Of a stretch of 7,332 nt of DNA, positions 1 to 6,307 are shown piece by piece. Position numbers and translations under genes: made by a program. This DNA is from Akkermansiaceae bacterium (GTDB lineage Bacteria > Verrucomicrobiota > Verrucomicrobiia > Verrucomicrobiales > Akkermansiaceae). The notes under the pieces were generated by a model, which was not told the DNA's origin, did no database searches, and worked only from the letters and a program-made list of their open reading frames with translations. The stretch is taken from positions 1-7,332 of the forward strand of contig JARFPV010000207.1 in assembly GCA_029288115.1 (NCBI GenBank), written 5' to 3'. Position 1 is the stretch's first letter; each line of letters begins with the position of its first letter.

Positions 1-10
1 TGGCATGATG

Positions 11-16
11 AGAGGA
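11..16 (+). promoter_or_regulatory. Ribosome binding site favouring the ATG at 26
   Basis: AGAGGA sits 9 nt before the ATG at 26, a normal Shine-Dalgarno spacing. The alternative ATGs at 5 and 8 have no visible upstream site, because the window starts at base 1. This is the reason for choosing the start at 26. Confidence 0.45.
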
Positions 17-25
17 TCGTGTAGG

Positions 26-1678
26 ATGATACCCGTGCTGGCAAGATTGTTACTGTGGTTGTGTTTGAGTGTGTCTGTCATGGGCGCGGAGAAAAAGCCG
101 CATGTGATTGTGGTCGTGAATGGAAACATCACAGGAGATAACAAACGAACAGGTTTTGATGACGTTTTTTTGAATGATGTGAAAATGCCGAAAGGCATAG
201 CATGGCGAGATTCACGATGGGATATACGGCTCTCTCCAGGGGGTAACGCGACGCTCGCCGCATTACTTTATGGAAAACAACCACTCGTCAGTGGTGTGAT
301 GGGTGATAAAGACTGGCGGCGTAAACCGGTAAATGCTCCCAGCTTGGCAGATCACTTCGCAAAAGCAAATTACACGACCTTGTTTTCTGGAGCATGGCCA
401 ATGGGGCATACCCTTACCTACGCCCCGGAAAGTAGGGGGTTCAATGCGGCGGTAGTGTCTCCATCTAGTTCTCAAGCATTTGCACGGCCTTATCTCGTAG
501 ACGATTGGGCGATAAGTTCCCGATTCTCGAATAGCCGAACTCAAGTGAAGCGCTCTCTAGTAAAGCTATGGAGAGTGGCACCTCCTGTTTTCATGGTTGC
601 TCATCTTGAATGGTTCAAGGAAAGTGCGATAATGGCTGCAGAAATCAAAACCTTCGCTGAGAACGCATGGAAAACACACAGACGTGAGACCTACTGTATC
701 ATCATTTCAGAGCGAGTAACTGAATCCAAAGGAGGATGGAAGGCGCACCCTGGAAGGTGTCACTATCCAGCCGATGCGGTACTTTACCATATGGGTAACC
801 AGGAACATTTTACTAAATCTGGGGATGTATTTCATCGTAGTCTAACCGATTGGGAAATGAATGCTGCGTTACGCACTCTTTTGGGGCGTGCTGAACCTGC
901 TAAACCAGACTTCCGAATCTTTCACAAAGCCAACTGGCCTGTAAACGAATCGCCAGATAAGCACCGCCATCAGGGTTCTCTCGTTGTAGGCAAGGGTCAT
1001 GCGCTGGTCGATGGCTTGCAGCTCTATCCAGCAACCAAGGCGATGCTTCCAGATTTGAGTAAGCCTCTGGATATTGCCAAGCACCAGAAACTTCACTCTG
1101 AAATGCTCGTCGCGCACGCACAATGGTGGGCGAAGGCGCGGTCGGCGCTGCACAATCCACGTCCCTTTTCGGTGGGTAAAAAAGACAAGATTCCAGTGAA
1201 ACTTACAGCACTGGATTGGCGGCCATCGAAGACGATGCATGCCGACGGATCGTCTCCCTCTCCGAAGCCGTTTGTTTATCAGAGCGATTTGTTAGGTGTG
1301 TTGAAGGAATTGAAAAATGATCAATTCCGCCAGGATTACCCCGCTCACAGCGGTAGTTGGTCGGTGAATATCCTCCGTCCCGGGCGCTATCAGATCACAG
1401 CGAGCCTGTTGCCGATGGATATCGATGCCGAACGTAAAAAGCTGGCCAGGCTTCGTGGTGGCAGGGCGTTCATCCGACTTGGAAAAAATCTTGTGCAACT
1501 GCAAATCGCTAAGGGAGCTACCGCTGTAACCGTCAAGACTGACGCCAATGCCGGTGTCGTCGATCTCGAATGCTGGTTCACCGGGCAGCTTGCGCTAGAA
1601 CGTGAGCTGGGCGCCTTCTTTGTCGAAATCCATCGTATCGGGGATAAGAAATTCGATTTTAACGCGAAGCCAAAGTAG
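26..1678 (+). CDS. Secreted sulfatase-fold protein lacking the catalytic residues (pseudo-sulfatase)
   Basis: Numbering here is from the first upstream ATG (base 5), giving 557 residues; starting at base 26 gives 550. I prefer base 26 (MIPVLARLLL) because AGAGGA lies 9 nt upstream; ATGs at 5 and 8 are possible, and the frame is open to the window edge. Residues 8-28 are a signal peptide with probable cleavage after MGA, so the product is exported. The layout follows type I sulfatases: a first strand at KPHVIVVV, a nucleophile-region helix ending AALLYGK (85-91), SLADHFAKANYTTLFSG (113-129), ESRGFN (142-147), and a C-terminal part with ALVDGLQLY, an HAQWWAKA helix and an SGSWSVNILRPGRYQI strand region, as in PVC arylsulfatases. 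Aligned to that plan, the metal-binding DD is G40-N41, the Cys/Ser-x-Pro-x-Arg motif is G80-N-A-T-L84, GKWHLG is GAWPMG (129-134) and the DN pair is E236-R237. Sulfate-ester hydrolysis is therefore unlikely; a binding or structural role is inferred. The fold assignment is fairly sure, the function is not. Confidence 0.8.
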   Translation: MIPVLARLLLWLCLSVSVMGAEKKPHVIVVVNGNITGDNKRTGFDDVFLNDVKMPKGIAWRDSRWDIRLSPGGNATLAALLYGKQPLVSGVMGDKDWRRKPVNAPSLADHFAKANYTTLFSGAWPMGHTLTYAPESRGFNAAVVSPSSSQAFARPYLVDDWAISSRFSNSRTQVKRSLVKLWRVAPPVFMVAHLEWFKESAIMAAEIKTFAENAWKTHRRETYCIIISERVTESKGGWKAHPGRCHYPADAVLYHMGNQEHFTKSGDVFHRSLTDWEMNAALRTLLGRAEPAKPDFRIFHKANWPVNESPDKHRHQGSLVVGKGHALVDGLQLYPATKAMLPDLSKPLDIAKHQKLHSEMLVAHAQWWAKARSALHNPRPFSVGKKDKIPVKLTALDWRPSKTMHADGSSPSPKPFVYQSDLLGVLKELKNDQFRQDYPAHSGSWSVNILRPGRYQITASLLPMDIDAERKKLARLRGGRAFIRLGKNLVQLQIAKGATAVTVKTDANAGVVDLECWFTGQLALERELGAFFVEIHRIGDKKFDFNAKPK

Positions 1679-1748
1679 GACAGCTTTGTAAGCTGTCATC
1701 AGGATGTGAGTAGCTCCGGTAGCCGACAGCTTACAAAGCTGTCCTACT
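1674..1748. repeat. Perfect 24-bp inverted repeat with self-palindromic arms between convergent genes; likely bidirectional terminator or REP-like element
   Basis: The left arm (1674-1697) and right arm (1725-1748) are exact reverse complements over 24 bases, separated by 27 bases. Each arm also folds on itself: the left core is GACAGCTT-TGT-AAGCTGTC and the right core is GACAGCTT-ACA-AAGCTGTC, each an 8-bp stem with a 3-base loop. The element can thus form one long hairpin or two small hairpins side by side. It occupies the whole gap between the sulfatase-like gene and uvrB. The TAG stop of the first gene (1676-1678) lies inside the left arm, and the TAG stop of uvrB (1747-1749) overlaps the right arm by two bases, with a second in-frame TAG at 1744-1746. 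There is no clear T tract, so factor-independent termination is uncertain. A dispersed REP or miniature mobile element is an alternative reading. Confidence 0.8.
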
Positions 1749-3858
1749 ATCCCTGCAGCTGTTTGATTTGATCACGTAGATGAGCCGCGCGCTCGAACTC
1801 CAGCTTCGCGGCAGCTTCGCGCATTTCCTCTTCGAGTTCGGAGATGACCTGAGTCGCGTTGTATGTCTCCTCGTCTTCGTTGAGAACCGAGCGGTTGAGT
1901 TCATCGGCTTCCTCGGCATATTTAGTTGCCTGACTCAGGCTTTCCTGAACCGGGCGGATGACGCTTTCCGGCGTGATGCCATGTTTCTCGTTATGCTCGA
2001 TCTGGCGGGCGCGCCGATATTCCGTGATGTTAATGAGTGACTGAATGGAGTCGGTGACTTCATCACAAAAAATAACGCATTCTCCGGACACATGGCGGGC
2101 AGCCCGACCCGCTGTTTGAATAAGCGAAGTTTCATTCCGCAGGAAACCTTCTTTGTCGGCATCAAGGATACAGACTAATGAAACTTCCGGAAGGTCCAGG
2201 CCTTCGCGCAGCAAGTTAATACCGACCAAGACATCGATTTCGGCGGCACGAAGTGAACGCAATATTTCCACGCGCTCAATGGCTCCGACGTCGGCATGGA
2301 TGTAGCGCACCTTCAGGCCGGTCTCCTGAAGGTATTCGGCAAGATCTTCGGCGGTTTTTTTTGTGAGTGTGGTGACCAAAACACGTTCGCCCCTCTCGAC
2401 GCGTTCGCGGCACATGTCGATGGTTTCGTCGATTTGCCCTTTGAGCGGTTTAAGTGTCAGCACAGGATCTAACAATCCTGTAGGTCGAATGATTTGTTCA
2501 ACCACGAGATTGCTGCCGGGCGAGGAAACATCGAATTCCTCAACGGGGACTTCTGCGCCACTCGGGGTGATTTGTTTGCGGATCTGTTTGAGTGCTTGCG
2601 CTGCGGAAATTTCACCACGTTTCCACGGGATGAACTTTTTATTGTCCGGCCTAGAGTTGATAAATTCAAATGGCCCGGGTGTGGCGGAAATATACACCCG
2701 CTGGTTGGTCATCTGCATGAACTCGTTGAACTTGAGAGGTCGGTTATCGAGAGCGCTAGGTAGTCTGAAGCCATGCTCAACGAGTGTCGTTTTACGGCTT
2801 TTGTCACCCTCATACATACCTCCGACCTGTGGCACGCTGACGTGGCTTTCATCCATGAGCAGGAGGTAGTCGTCGGGAAAAAAATCAAGCAGTGTATAGG
2901 GTCGGGCGCCCGGCTCGCGTCCAGTCAGGTGACGTGAGTAGTTTTCAATCCCCTGGCAGAATCCCATTTCCTGCATCATCTCGATATCGAAGTCGGTGCG
3001 CATTCTTATCCTTTGCGCCTCGATGAGCTTGTCGTGTTTTTCAAACCACTCGACGCGATCGTGAGCTTCCTGTTTGATCGCGTGGATCGCCCGGTTGAGT
3101 TTTTCTTTTTCGGTGACGAACTGCTTGGCTGGAAAAAAGGTGTGAGAGTCCAGCGTGTCCATTTTGGATCCTGTTAACGCGTCGATTTGAGTGATGCGCT
3201 CGATTTCGTCGCCAAAGAACTCCACCCGTATGGCGGACTCTTCCATGTAAGCCGGGTGGACTTCCACCACGTCTCCACGGACGCGGAATTGTCCGCGTGA
3301 GAACGCGATGTCGTTGCGTTCGAACATCAGGCTAACCAGTCCGGCAAGAAACTCCTCGCGGTCGAGTTCGTCACCGGTTTTGACCGGCAGCATCATGTTT
3401 TGATAATCCTCTGGCGACCCCAGACCGTAGATGCAGGAAACGGAAGCTACCACAATCACGTCCTCACGCGTGATCAGTGAGCCCATCGTGCTGAGGCGCA
3501 GTCGCTCGATCTCATCATTGATCGAGCTGTCCTTTTCAATGTAGGTGTCCGAGCGCGGGATGTATGCTTCGGGTTGGTAGTAATCGAAGTAGGAAACGAA
3601 GTATTCGACAGCATTGTTAGGAAAGAAATTTTTCAACTCAGAGTAGAGCTGCGCGGCGAGTGTCTTATTGTGGGACATCACCAGCGTCGGCTTGCCAACC
3701 TGTTCGATGATGTTCGCCATGGTGAATGTCTTTCCCGACCCGGTGACGCCTAGCAATGTTTGGTGCCCGTTACCGGCATCGATCGATTTGACCAATTTCT
3801 CAACAGCCGCCCCTTGATCGCCAGAAGGTGAGTAGTCGCTGTGGAGAGAAAACGGCAT
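1747..3858 (-). CDS. uvrB: UvrABC excinuclease subunit B (UvrB), with an internal insertion
   Basis: UvrB is the DNA-damage verification helicase of nucleotide excision repair; UvrA loads it and it recruits UvrC, in the cytoplasm. The 703-residue product shows the family features in order: the SDYSPSGDQ start, Walker A GVTGSGKT (37-44), the strand-separating beta-hairpin region [17 protein letters not shown] (90-106), DESH (336-339), SATP (391-394), [14 protein letters not shown] (452-465), QTAGRAAR (581-588) and a C-terminal UVR motif (about 668-702, [13 protein letters not shown]) for UvrC contact. It is longer than E. coli UvrB (673 aa), mainly because about 46 extra residues (403-448) follow SATPGPFEF, where other UvrBs have only a short linker. 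The start at 3858 ([15 protein letters not shown]) matches the family; a TTG 34 codons upstream in the same frame would add unrelated residues. No Shine-Dalgarno sequence precedes the ATG. The gene converges on the sulfatase-like gene and diverges from the gene at 3961. Confidence 0.97.
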   Translation of the reverse strand: MPFSLHSDYSPSGDQGAAVEKLVKSIDAGNGHQTLLGVTGSGKTFTMANIIEQVGKPTLVMSHNKTLAAQLYSELKNFFPNNAVEYFVSYFDYYQPEAYIPRSDTYIEKDSSINDEIERLRLSTMGSLITREDVIVVASVSCIYGLGSPEDYQNMMLPVKTGDELDREEFLAGLVSLMFERNDIAFSRGQFRVRGDVVEVHPAYMEESAIRVEFFGDEIERITQIDALTGSKMDTLDSHTFFPAKQFVTEKEKLNRAIHAIKQEAHDRVEWFEKHDKLIEAQRIRMRTDFDIEMMQEMGFCQGIENYSRHLTGREPGARPYTLLDFFPDDYLLLMDESHVSVPQVGGMYEGDKSRKTTLVEHGFRLPSALDNRPLKFNEFMQMTNQRVYISATPGPFEFINSRPDNKKFIPWKRGEISAAQALKQIRKQITPSGAEVPVEEFDVSSPGSNLVVEQIIRPTGLLDPVLTLKPLKGQIDETIDMCRERVERGERVLVTTLTKKTAEDLAEYLQETGLKVRYIHADVGAIERVEILRSLRAAEIDVLVGINLLREGLDLPEVSLVCILDADKEGFLRNETSLIQTAGRAARHVSGECVIFCDEVTDSIQSLINITEYRRARQIEHNEKHGITPESVIRPVQESLSQATKYAEEADELNRSVLNEDEETYNATQVISELEEEMREAAAKLEFERAAHLRDQIKQLQG

Positions 3859-3960
3859 TTTGAATGAATAAGTGGAGGAATGGATAAATGGCTTGTTGGG
3901 AATTAGCACAGGATCGGTGATTGAACAAATCCTGATATCGGGACACAAACATGAAACCAA
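3859..3960. promoter_or_regulatory. Divergent intergenic region (uvrB / membrane-protein gene) with a small palindrome
   Basis: These 102 bases separate the divergent starts at 3858 (-) and 3961 (+), so both promoters should lie here unless they are inside coding sequence. I see no strong -35/-10 pair on either strand and no E. coli-type LexA box (CTGT-N8-ACAG), so SOS control of uvrB is not shown. The imperfect palindrome CCTGATATCGGG at 3931-3942 is the only candidate operator, and it could be chance. Confidence 0.35.
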
Positions 3961-4500
3961 ATGGAGGAGGATGACAAAACGATCGGGGAGAAGGTGAAGG
4001 ACGCCGTGATCCCTCGTGGGCCCAAGTCGATCGCCGAGCCAGAAAAAGAGCTACGTTTCACTCGAGCGGCACAAGCACCACTATTCTTTGCATTTTCGGT
4101 GCTGTTTTTTGCGGCTACGATCGCGGTGCTGATCTTATCGACCCAAGACTGGGGGATGGATGATCCTATTCTTGATGGCTGGTGGTGGCTGTGTCTGCCT
4201 GGGTTGTTGTTATGCTACTGGATGGTTCGGCTCGGCCTGCGCTGCACCCGCCACGCCTACATCATCCTCAGTCCACTGGGTGTTGAGATCTTTCCGTTTT
4301 TTAAAGCCAAGGATAACCTGCAGGTCATCTACTGGAGTCAGGTGGCAGATGCTGAATTCACACCCGATGCCAAAAACTTGGTGCTTCATTTCACCGAAGA
4401 AAAAAAGAGCGGTGTTGTGGTGTCATTGAAACCTATCCCGCAGGTTAGGCACCATTTGCTCGAAGAGGCCGTGCTCGGAGTCATGGAAAACAGAGATTAG
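3961..4500 (+). CDS. Small membrane protein with two transmembrane segments and a possible PH-like C-terminal domain
   Basis: This 179-residue protein is not from a family I can name with certainty. It has a charged N-terminus ([16 protein letters not shown]), then two hydrophobic segments (about 40-60 and 73-93) joined by a short acidic, tryptophan-containing loop, then a soluble tail from about 97. The tail ([46 protein letters not shown], then a terminal helix [12 protein letters not shown]) has the strand-rich, helix-ended pattern of bacterial PH-like domains found after paired transmembrane helices. That reading is inference. An in-frame TGA at 3952-3954 means ATG 3961 is the first ATG available. 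It has no Shine-Dalgarno sequence and overlaps a tiny frame-shifted reading frame (3951-3974). The YbjN-like gene follows 40 bases downstream on the same strand, so the two are probably co-transcribed. Real gene: likely. Function: unknown. Confidence 0.78.
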   Translation: MEEDDKTIGEKVKDAVIPRGPKSIAEPEKELRFTRAAQAPLFFAFSVLFFAATIAVLILSTQDWGMDDPILDGWWWLCLPGLLLCYWMVRLGLRCTRHAYIILSPLGVEIFPFFKAKDNLQVIYWSQVADAEFTPDAKNLVLHFTEEKKSGVVVSLKPIPQVRHHLLEEAVLGVMENRD

Positions 4501-4540
4501 TATTTGGAATTTAGATTTTAGGACCTAGAACTTCACCCAC
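4501..4540 (+). other. AT-rich spacer within the probable two-gene operon
   Basis: Forty bases separate the stop of the membrane-protein gene from the ATG of the YbjN-like gene. The spacer is rich in TTTGGAA/TTTAGAT/TTTAGGA-like words and contains the small palindrome TAGGACCTA (4519-4527). There is no Shine-Dalgarno sequence at normal spacing; the only AGGA (4520-4523) is 17 bases from the ATG. No terminator is visible, which is consistent with read-through. Confidence 0.4.
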
Positions 4541-5059
4541 ATGCGCCCCACATCGATTCAGATCCAGTCCGTCATGGAAGCCTTTGGCCAGCAAGGTTGG
4601 CAGTTTGAACAACTTGAAGGGCAGGACGTGATCCGCACTGCCTTTGAAGCCTATCATACCCACGTGCATCTTCATGCGCAGGCATTTCCACAATTGAATG
4701 CTCTGTCGGTTGTCGGCGAGGCACCACTTGAACTTGAGGTGGAACATGAGCCAGTCGTCCTGGAACTCCTCGCACGGGCGAACAAAAAGCTCACCCTCGG
4801 TAGTCTGGAATATGATCTCGATCGTGAACAACTGATGTTCCGCATCACGAACTTGTTTGAGCGTGACAAGTACGATGCGGACATCGTGTCATCGATGGTG
4901 CATGCTGCGATTGCCGAGGTGGATCGGATCATGCCATTTGCCGCAGTGATCCAGCAGACACCCGAGGATCTTCTTGATGATCTGTCCGTTGAGCGATTAC
5001 TCCTGCGTGAGGACCTGATCCCACCTGTGCCGGGTGAGGAAGATGATGAGTTGGGCTAG
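4541..5059 (+). CDS. YbjN-like domain protein
   Basis: This 172-residue soluble protein has no signal peptide or membrane segment. The N-terminal part (about 1-70) reads as an alpha/beta fold with alternating strands (QQGWQFEQLEGQDVIRTAF, HVHLHAQAF, ALSVVGEAPLELE). The second half has the YbjN hallmark: a helix ELLARANKKLTLGSLEYD, a strand LMFRITNLF, then a long helix DIVSSMVHAAIAEVDRIMPFAAVIQ. The YbjN fold resembles type III secretion chaperones, and members have been linked to stress and motility regulation in E. coli, but a molecular function is not established. The last 35 residues are acidic and probably disordered, ending GEEDDELG. The start is bounded by an in-frame TAG at 4526-4528; ATG 4541 lacks a Shine-Dalgarno sequence, and ATG 4574 is an alternative that would cut into the first helix. 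The family call is moderately sure. Confidence 0.8.
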   Translation: MRPTSIQIQSVMEAFGQQGWQFEQLEGQDVIRTAFEAYHTHVHLHAQAFPQLNALSVVGEAPLELEVEHEPVVLELLARANKKLTLGSLEYDLDREQLMFRITNLFERDKYDADIVSSMVHAAIAEVDRIMPFAAVIQQTPEDLLDDLSVERLLLREDLIPPVPGEEDDELG

Positions 5060-5102
5060 GCGACCGGAGGTCACCGCCACGGTTAAAAAATGACAGCCCC
5101 GC

Positions 5103-5135
5103 CAACTTCGTCCGAAGACTATGCTGACGGAGCTG
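5103..5135. repeat. Imperfect 10-bp stem-loop in the intergenic region
   Basis: CAACTTCGTC (5103-5112) can pair with GACGGAGCTG (5126-5135): eight Watson-Crick pairs, one wobble and one A-C mismatch around a 13-base loop. A competing inner hairpin, CTTCG-TC-CGAAG (5107-5117 region), shares the left arm. It lies 43 bases after the YbjN-like stop codon. There is no T tract on the + side, where a C-rich run follows, so it is not a standard intrinsic terminator. A REP-type element or 3' RNA structure is possible. Confidence 0.5.
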
Positions 5136-5150
5136 TTCCCCCCCAAATAC

Positions 5151-5166
5151 CGCTTATTGCTAAGCG
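5151..5166. repeat. Short perfect hairpin CGCTTA-TTGC-TAAGCG
   Basis: This is a 6-bp perfect stem with a 4-base loop between two convergent genes. No T run directly follows on either strand, so a terminator role is only a suggestion. Confidence 0.4.
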
Positions 5167-5203
5167 ATGGGCGTAGTATCTCAAAAAAACCGGAATGCGC
5201 AAG

Positions 5204-5222
5204 AAAAAACTTTAAGTTTTTT
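5204..5222. terminator. A/T-rich palindrome, candidate bidirectional terminator
   Basis: AAAAAACTT-T-AAGTTTTTT is an exact 19-base palindrome with one central base, so it reads as an A run, a short stem and a T run on both strands. It lies between the convergent stops of the YbjN-like gene (5059, +) and the protease-like gene (5247, -), and is much closer to the latter. The stem has only one G-C pair, so it would be weak. Its position and symmetry favour termination, mainly for the - strand gene. Confidence 0.45.
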
Positions 5223-5246
5223 TAATATTTAACCGAATCCATTGAT

Positions 5247-6155
5247 TTATAAGGCTAAACTGACCAGTTTTGCTAAAAAGTTTTTCCACTGAACCCAAGT
5301 ATTCATGAATTCATTGTACCAATGATGCCATGTCAGATTGCCTGGGGCGAGGCAGAGTATCACCGAAAGCACAATCACATTGGCAAGATAGATCAGCACA
5401 AACGAGAAGAAGACACCGTTTTCCTTCAGGTCAGGTTGGTCGCGGAACATCATCCATACTGTCCAGAGCAAGTGGAACGCCCAGGTGGCGCCGATGAGGA
5501 AGTAGAGTGCCTTGTCAAGGTGCGGGATCTGGGTGGTCATCTCCAGCAGGGTGAAAACCAGTAATACGACCACCGACCAGAAAGGCACGAAGTAAGGTGA
5601 CAGCCCGATGAGAAAGTTGGTCTTATTGGTCATCACATAGCCGCCATCCGCAGTCACATGAATGCCACCGACTTTGCCGCCACAGGCGTAGACGGTGATG
5701 GCGTGAGTCAGTTCATGGCCAAGCACGTAGAGATAGAGGAAAAAACGTTCACCGACACCGGTGATAAACCAGCCAGCCATCCAGAACATCCCGACGGCGA
5801 AGTAGATGAACTGCTGGGTGCGCAGCAGGTCCATCCAGAACGTTCCTTCCGGATCCACCACGAACAGTGCTCGAGTGGTGATGATGCAGAAGGGGAGCAA
5901 GATGAGCGCAACCAGCCAACGGATCATGCGGGCGCCGATGCCGAGATGAATGGTGTCGTCGTCCGCCGCTCCCTCGATAGCCGCACGAACCGAAGTCAGG
6001 CCGCGCCGCTTGCCAAGTCTGCGATTCGCCCGCTGATGAGCCCGCACGTTGGCATCGTGAAATGCTTGCCGCAGCGATGGGCGCCCCGCACGGCGGCTAT
6101 TGCGCGTGCTGGTCCTGCCTCGGCGGCGGGTAGGTGGGCGTTTTGCGGATCTCAT
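5247..6155 (-). CDS. M50-like integral membrane zinc metalloprotease
   Basis: This 302-residue protein would be a membrane-embedded protease; the substrate is unknown. Hydrophobic segments lie at about 78-98, 113-132, 138-157, 181-205, 216-236 and 247-270. The third carries HELTH (147-151), an HExxH motif supplying two zinc-binding histidines and the catalytic glutamate. It is followed by GGKVGGIHVTADGGYV (159-174) and LSPYFVPF (185-192), which resemble the conserved segments after the active site in M50B-type peptidases. DQPD (239-242) could supply the acidic third ligand, by inference. Residues 1-52 are strongly basic, with about 17 arginines, and presumably cytoplasmic. The ATG at 6155 has no Shine-Dalgarno sequence; an internal ATG (residue 77, base 5927) would remove the basic tail but leave all membrane segments, so the true start is not settled. 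It is convergent with the YbjN-like gene and divergent from the DUF2851 gene. Proteolytic activity is predicted only. Confidence 0.82.
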   Translation of the reverse strand: MRSAKRPPTRRRGRTSTRNSRRAGRPSLRQAFHDANVRAHQRANRRLGKRRGLTSVRAAIEGAADDDTIHLGIGARMIRWLVALILLPFCIITTRALFVVDPEGTFWMDLLRTQQFIYFAVGMFWMAGWFITGVGERFFLYLYVLGHELTHAITVYACGGKVGGIHVTADGGYVMTNKTNFLIGLSPYFVPFWSVVVLLVFTLLEMTTQIPHLDKALYFLIGATWAFHLLWTVWMMFRDQPDLKENGVFFSFVLIYLANVIVLSVILCLAPGNLTWHHWYNEFMNTWVQWKNFLAKLVSLAL

Positions 6156-6307
6156 GACAACAGGGAGGGAAGGTCGTTAAGATGACTTAAATAATGTCAG
6201 CGTGCAATGCGGAAATCCAATTGCTTGCTCTCCGTGCGTGATATGGGCTCTCATTTTTCCCAATTCCAGCATTGGAGATAGGTGCGATAACCGTTAAGGT
6301 TTCAAGC
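6156..6307. promoter_or_regulatory. Divergent intergenic region with two short inverted repeats
   Basis: These 152 bases lie between the divergent starts at 6155 (-) and 6308 (+) and should hold both promoters. No convincing -35/-10 pair is visible. Two inverted repeats stand out: TTAAG-ATGA-CTTAA at 6177-6190, 21 bases upstream of the protease start, and CCAAT-TCCAGC-ATTGG at 6260-6275, 32 bases upstream of the DUF2851 start. Either could be a regulator site; neither matches a box I recognise. Confidence 0.35.
6296..6299 (+). promoter_or_regulatory. Ribosome binding site for the DUF2851 gene
   Basis: AAGG, within TTAAGGT, ends 8 bases before the ATG at 6308. This normal spacing supports that start for a gene whose 3' end is outside the window. 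Confidence 0.5.

Noticed and set aside
26..1678. Annotation as an active arylsulfatase
   Set aside because: The nucleophile, metal-binding and sulfate-binding positions that I can align are all replaced.
2363..2869. A + strand frame of about 168 codons opposite uvrB
   Set aside because: It is fully antisense to highly conserved UvrB motifs; the translation shows no family features.
3859..3960. Extension of UvrB to a TTG at 3960 (34 extra N-terminal residues)
   Set aside because: The family starts directly before the SDYSPSGDQ segment; the extra residues resemble no UvrB and would consume the whole divergent promoter region.
3859..3960. LexA/SOS operator upstream of uvrB
   Set aside because: No CTGT-N8-ACAG or close variant is present; another lineage-specific LexA box cannot be judged by eye.
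5062..5090. Terminator at the GACC-GGA-GGTC and ACCG-CCA-CGGT hairpins after the YbjN-like gene
   Set aside because: The stems are only 4 bp and are followed on the + strand by an A run, not a T run.
5658..6185. A + strand frame of about 175 codons opposite the protease gene
   Set aside because: It is the antisense of a well-supported membrane protein; its translation is low-complexity and has no recognisable domain.
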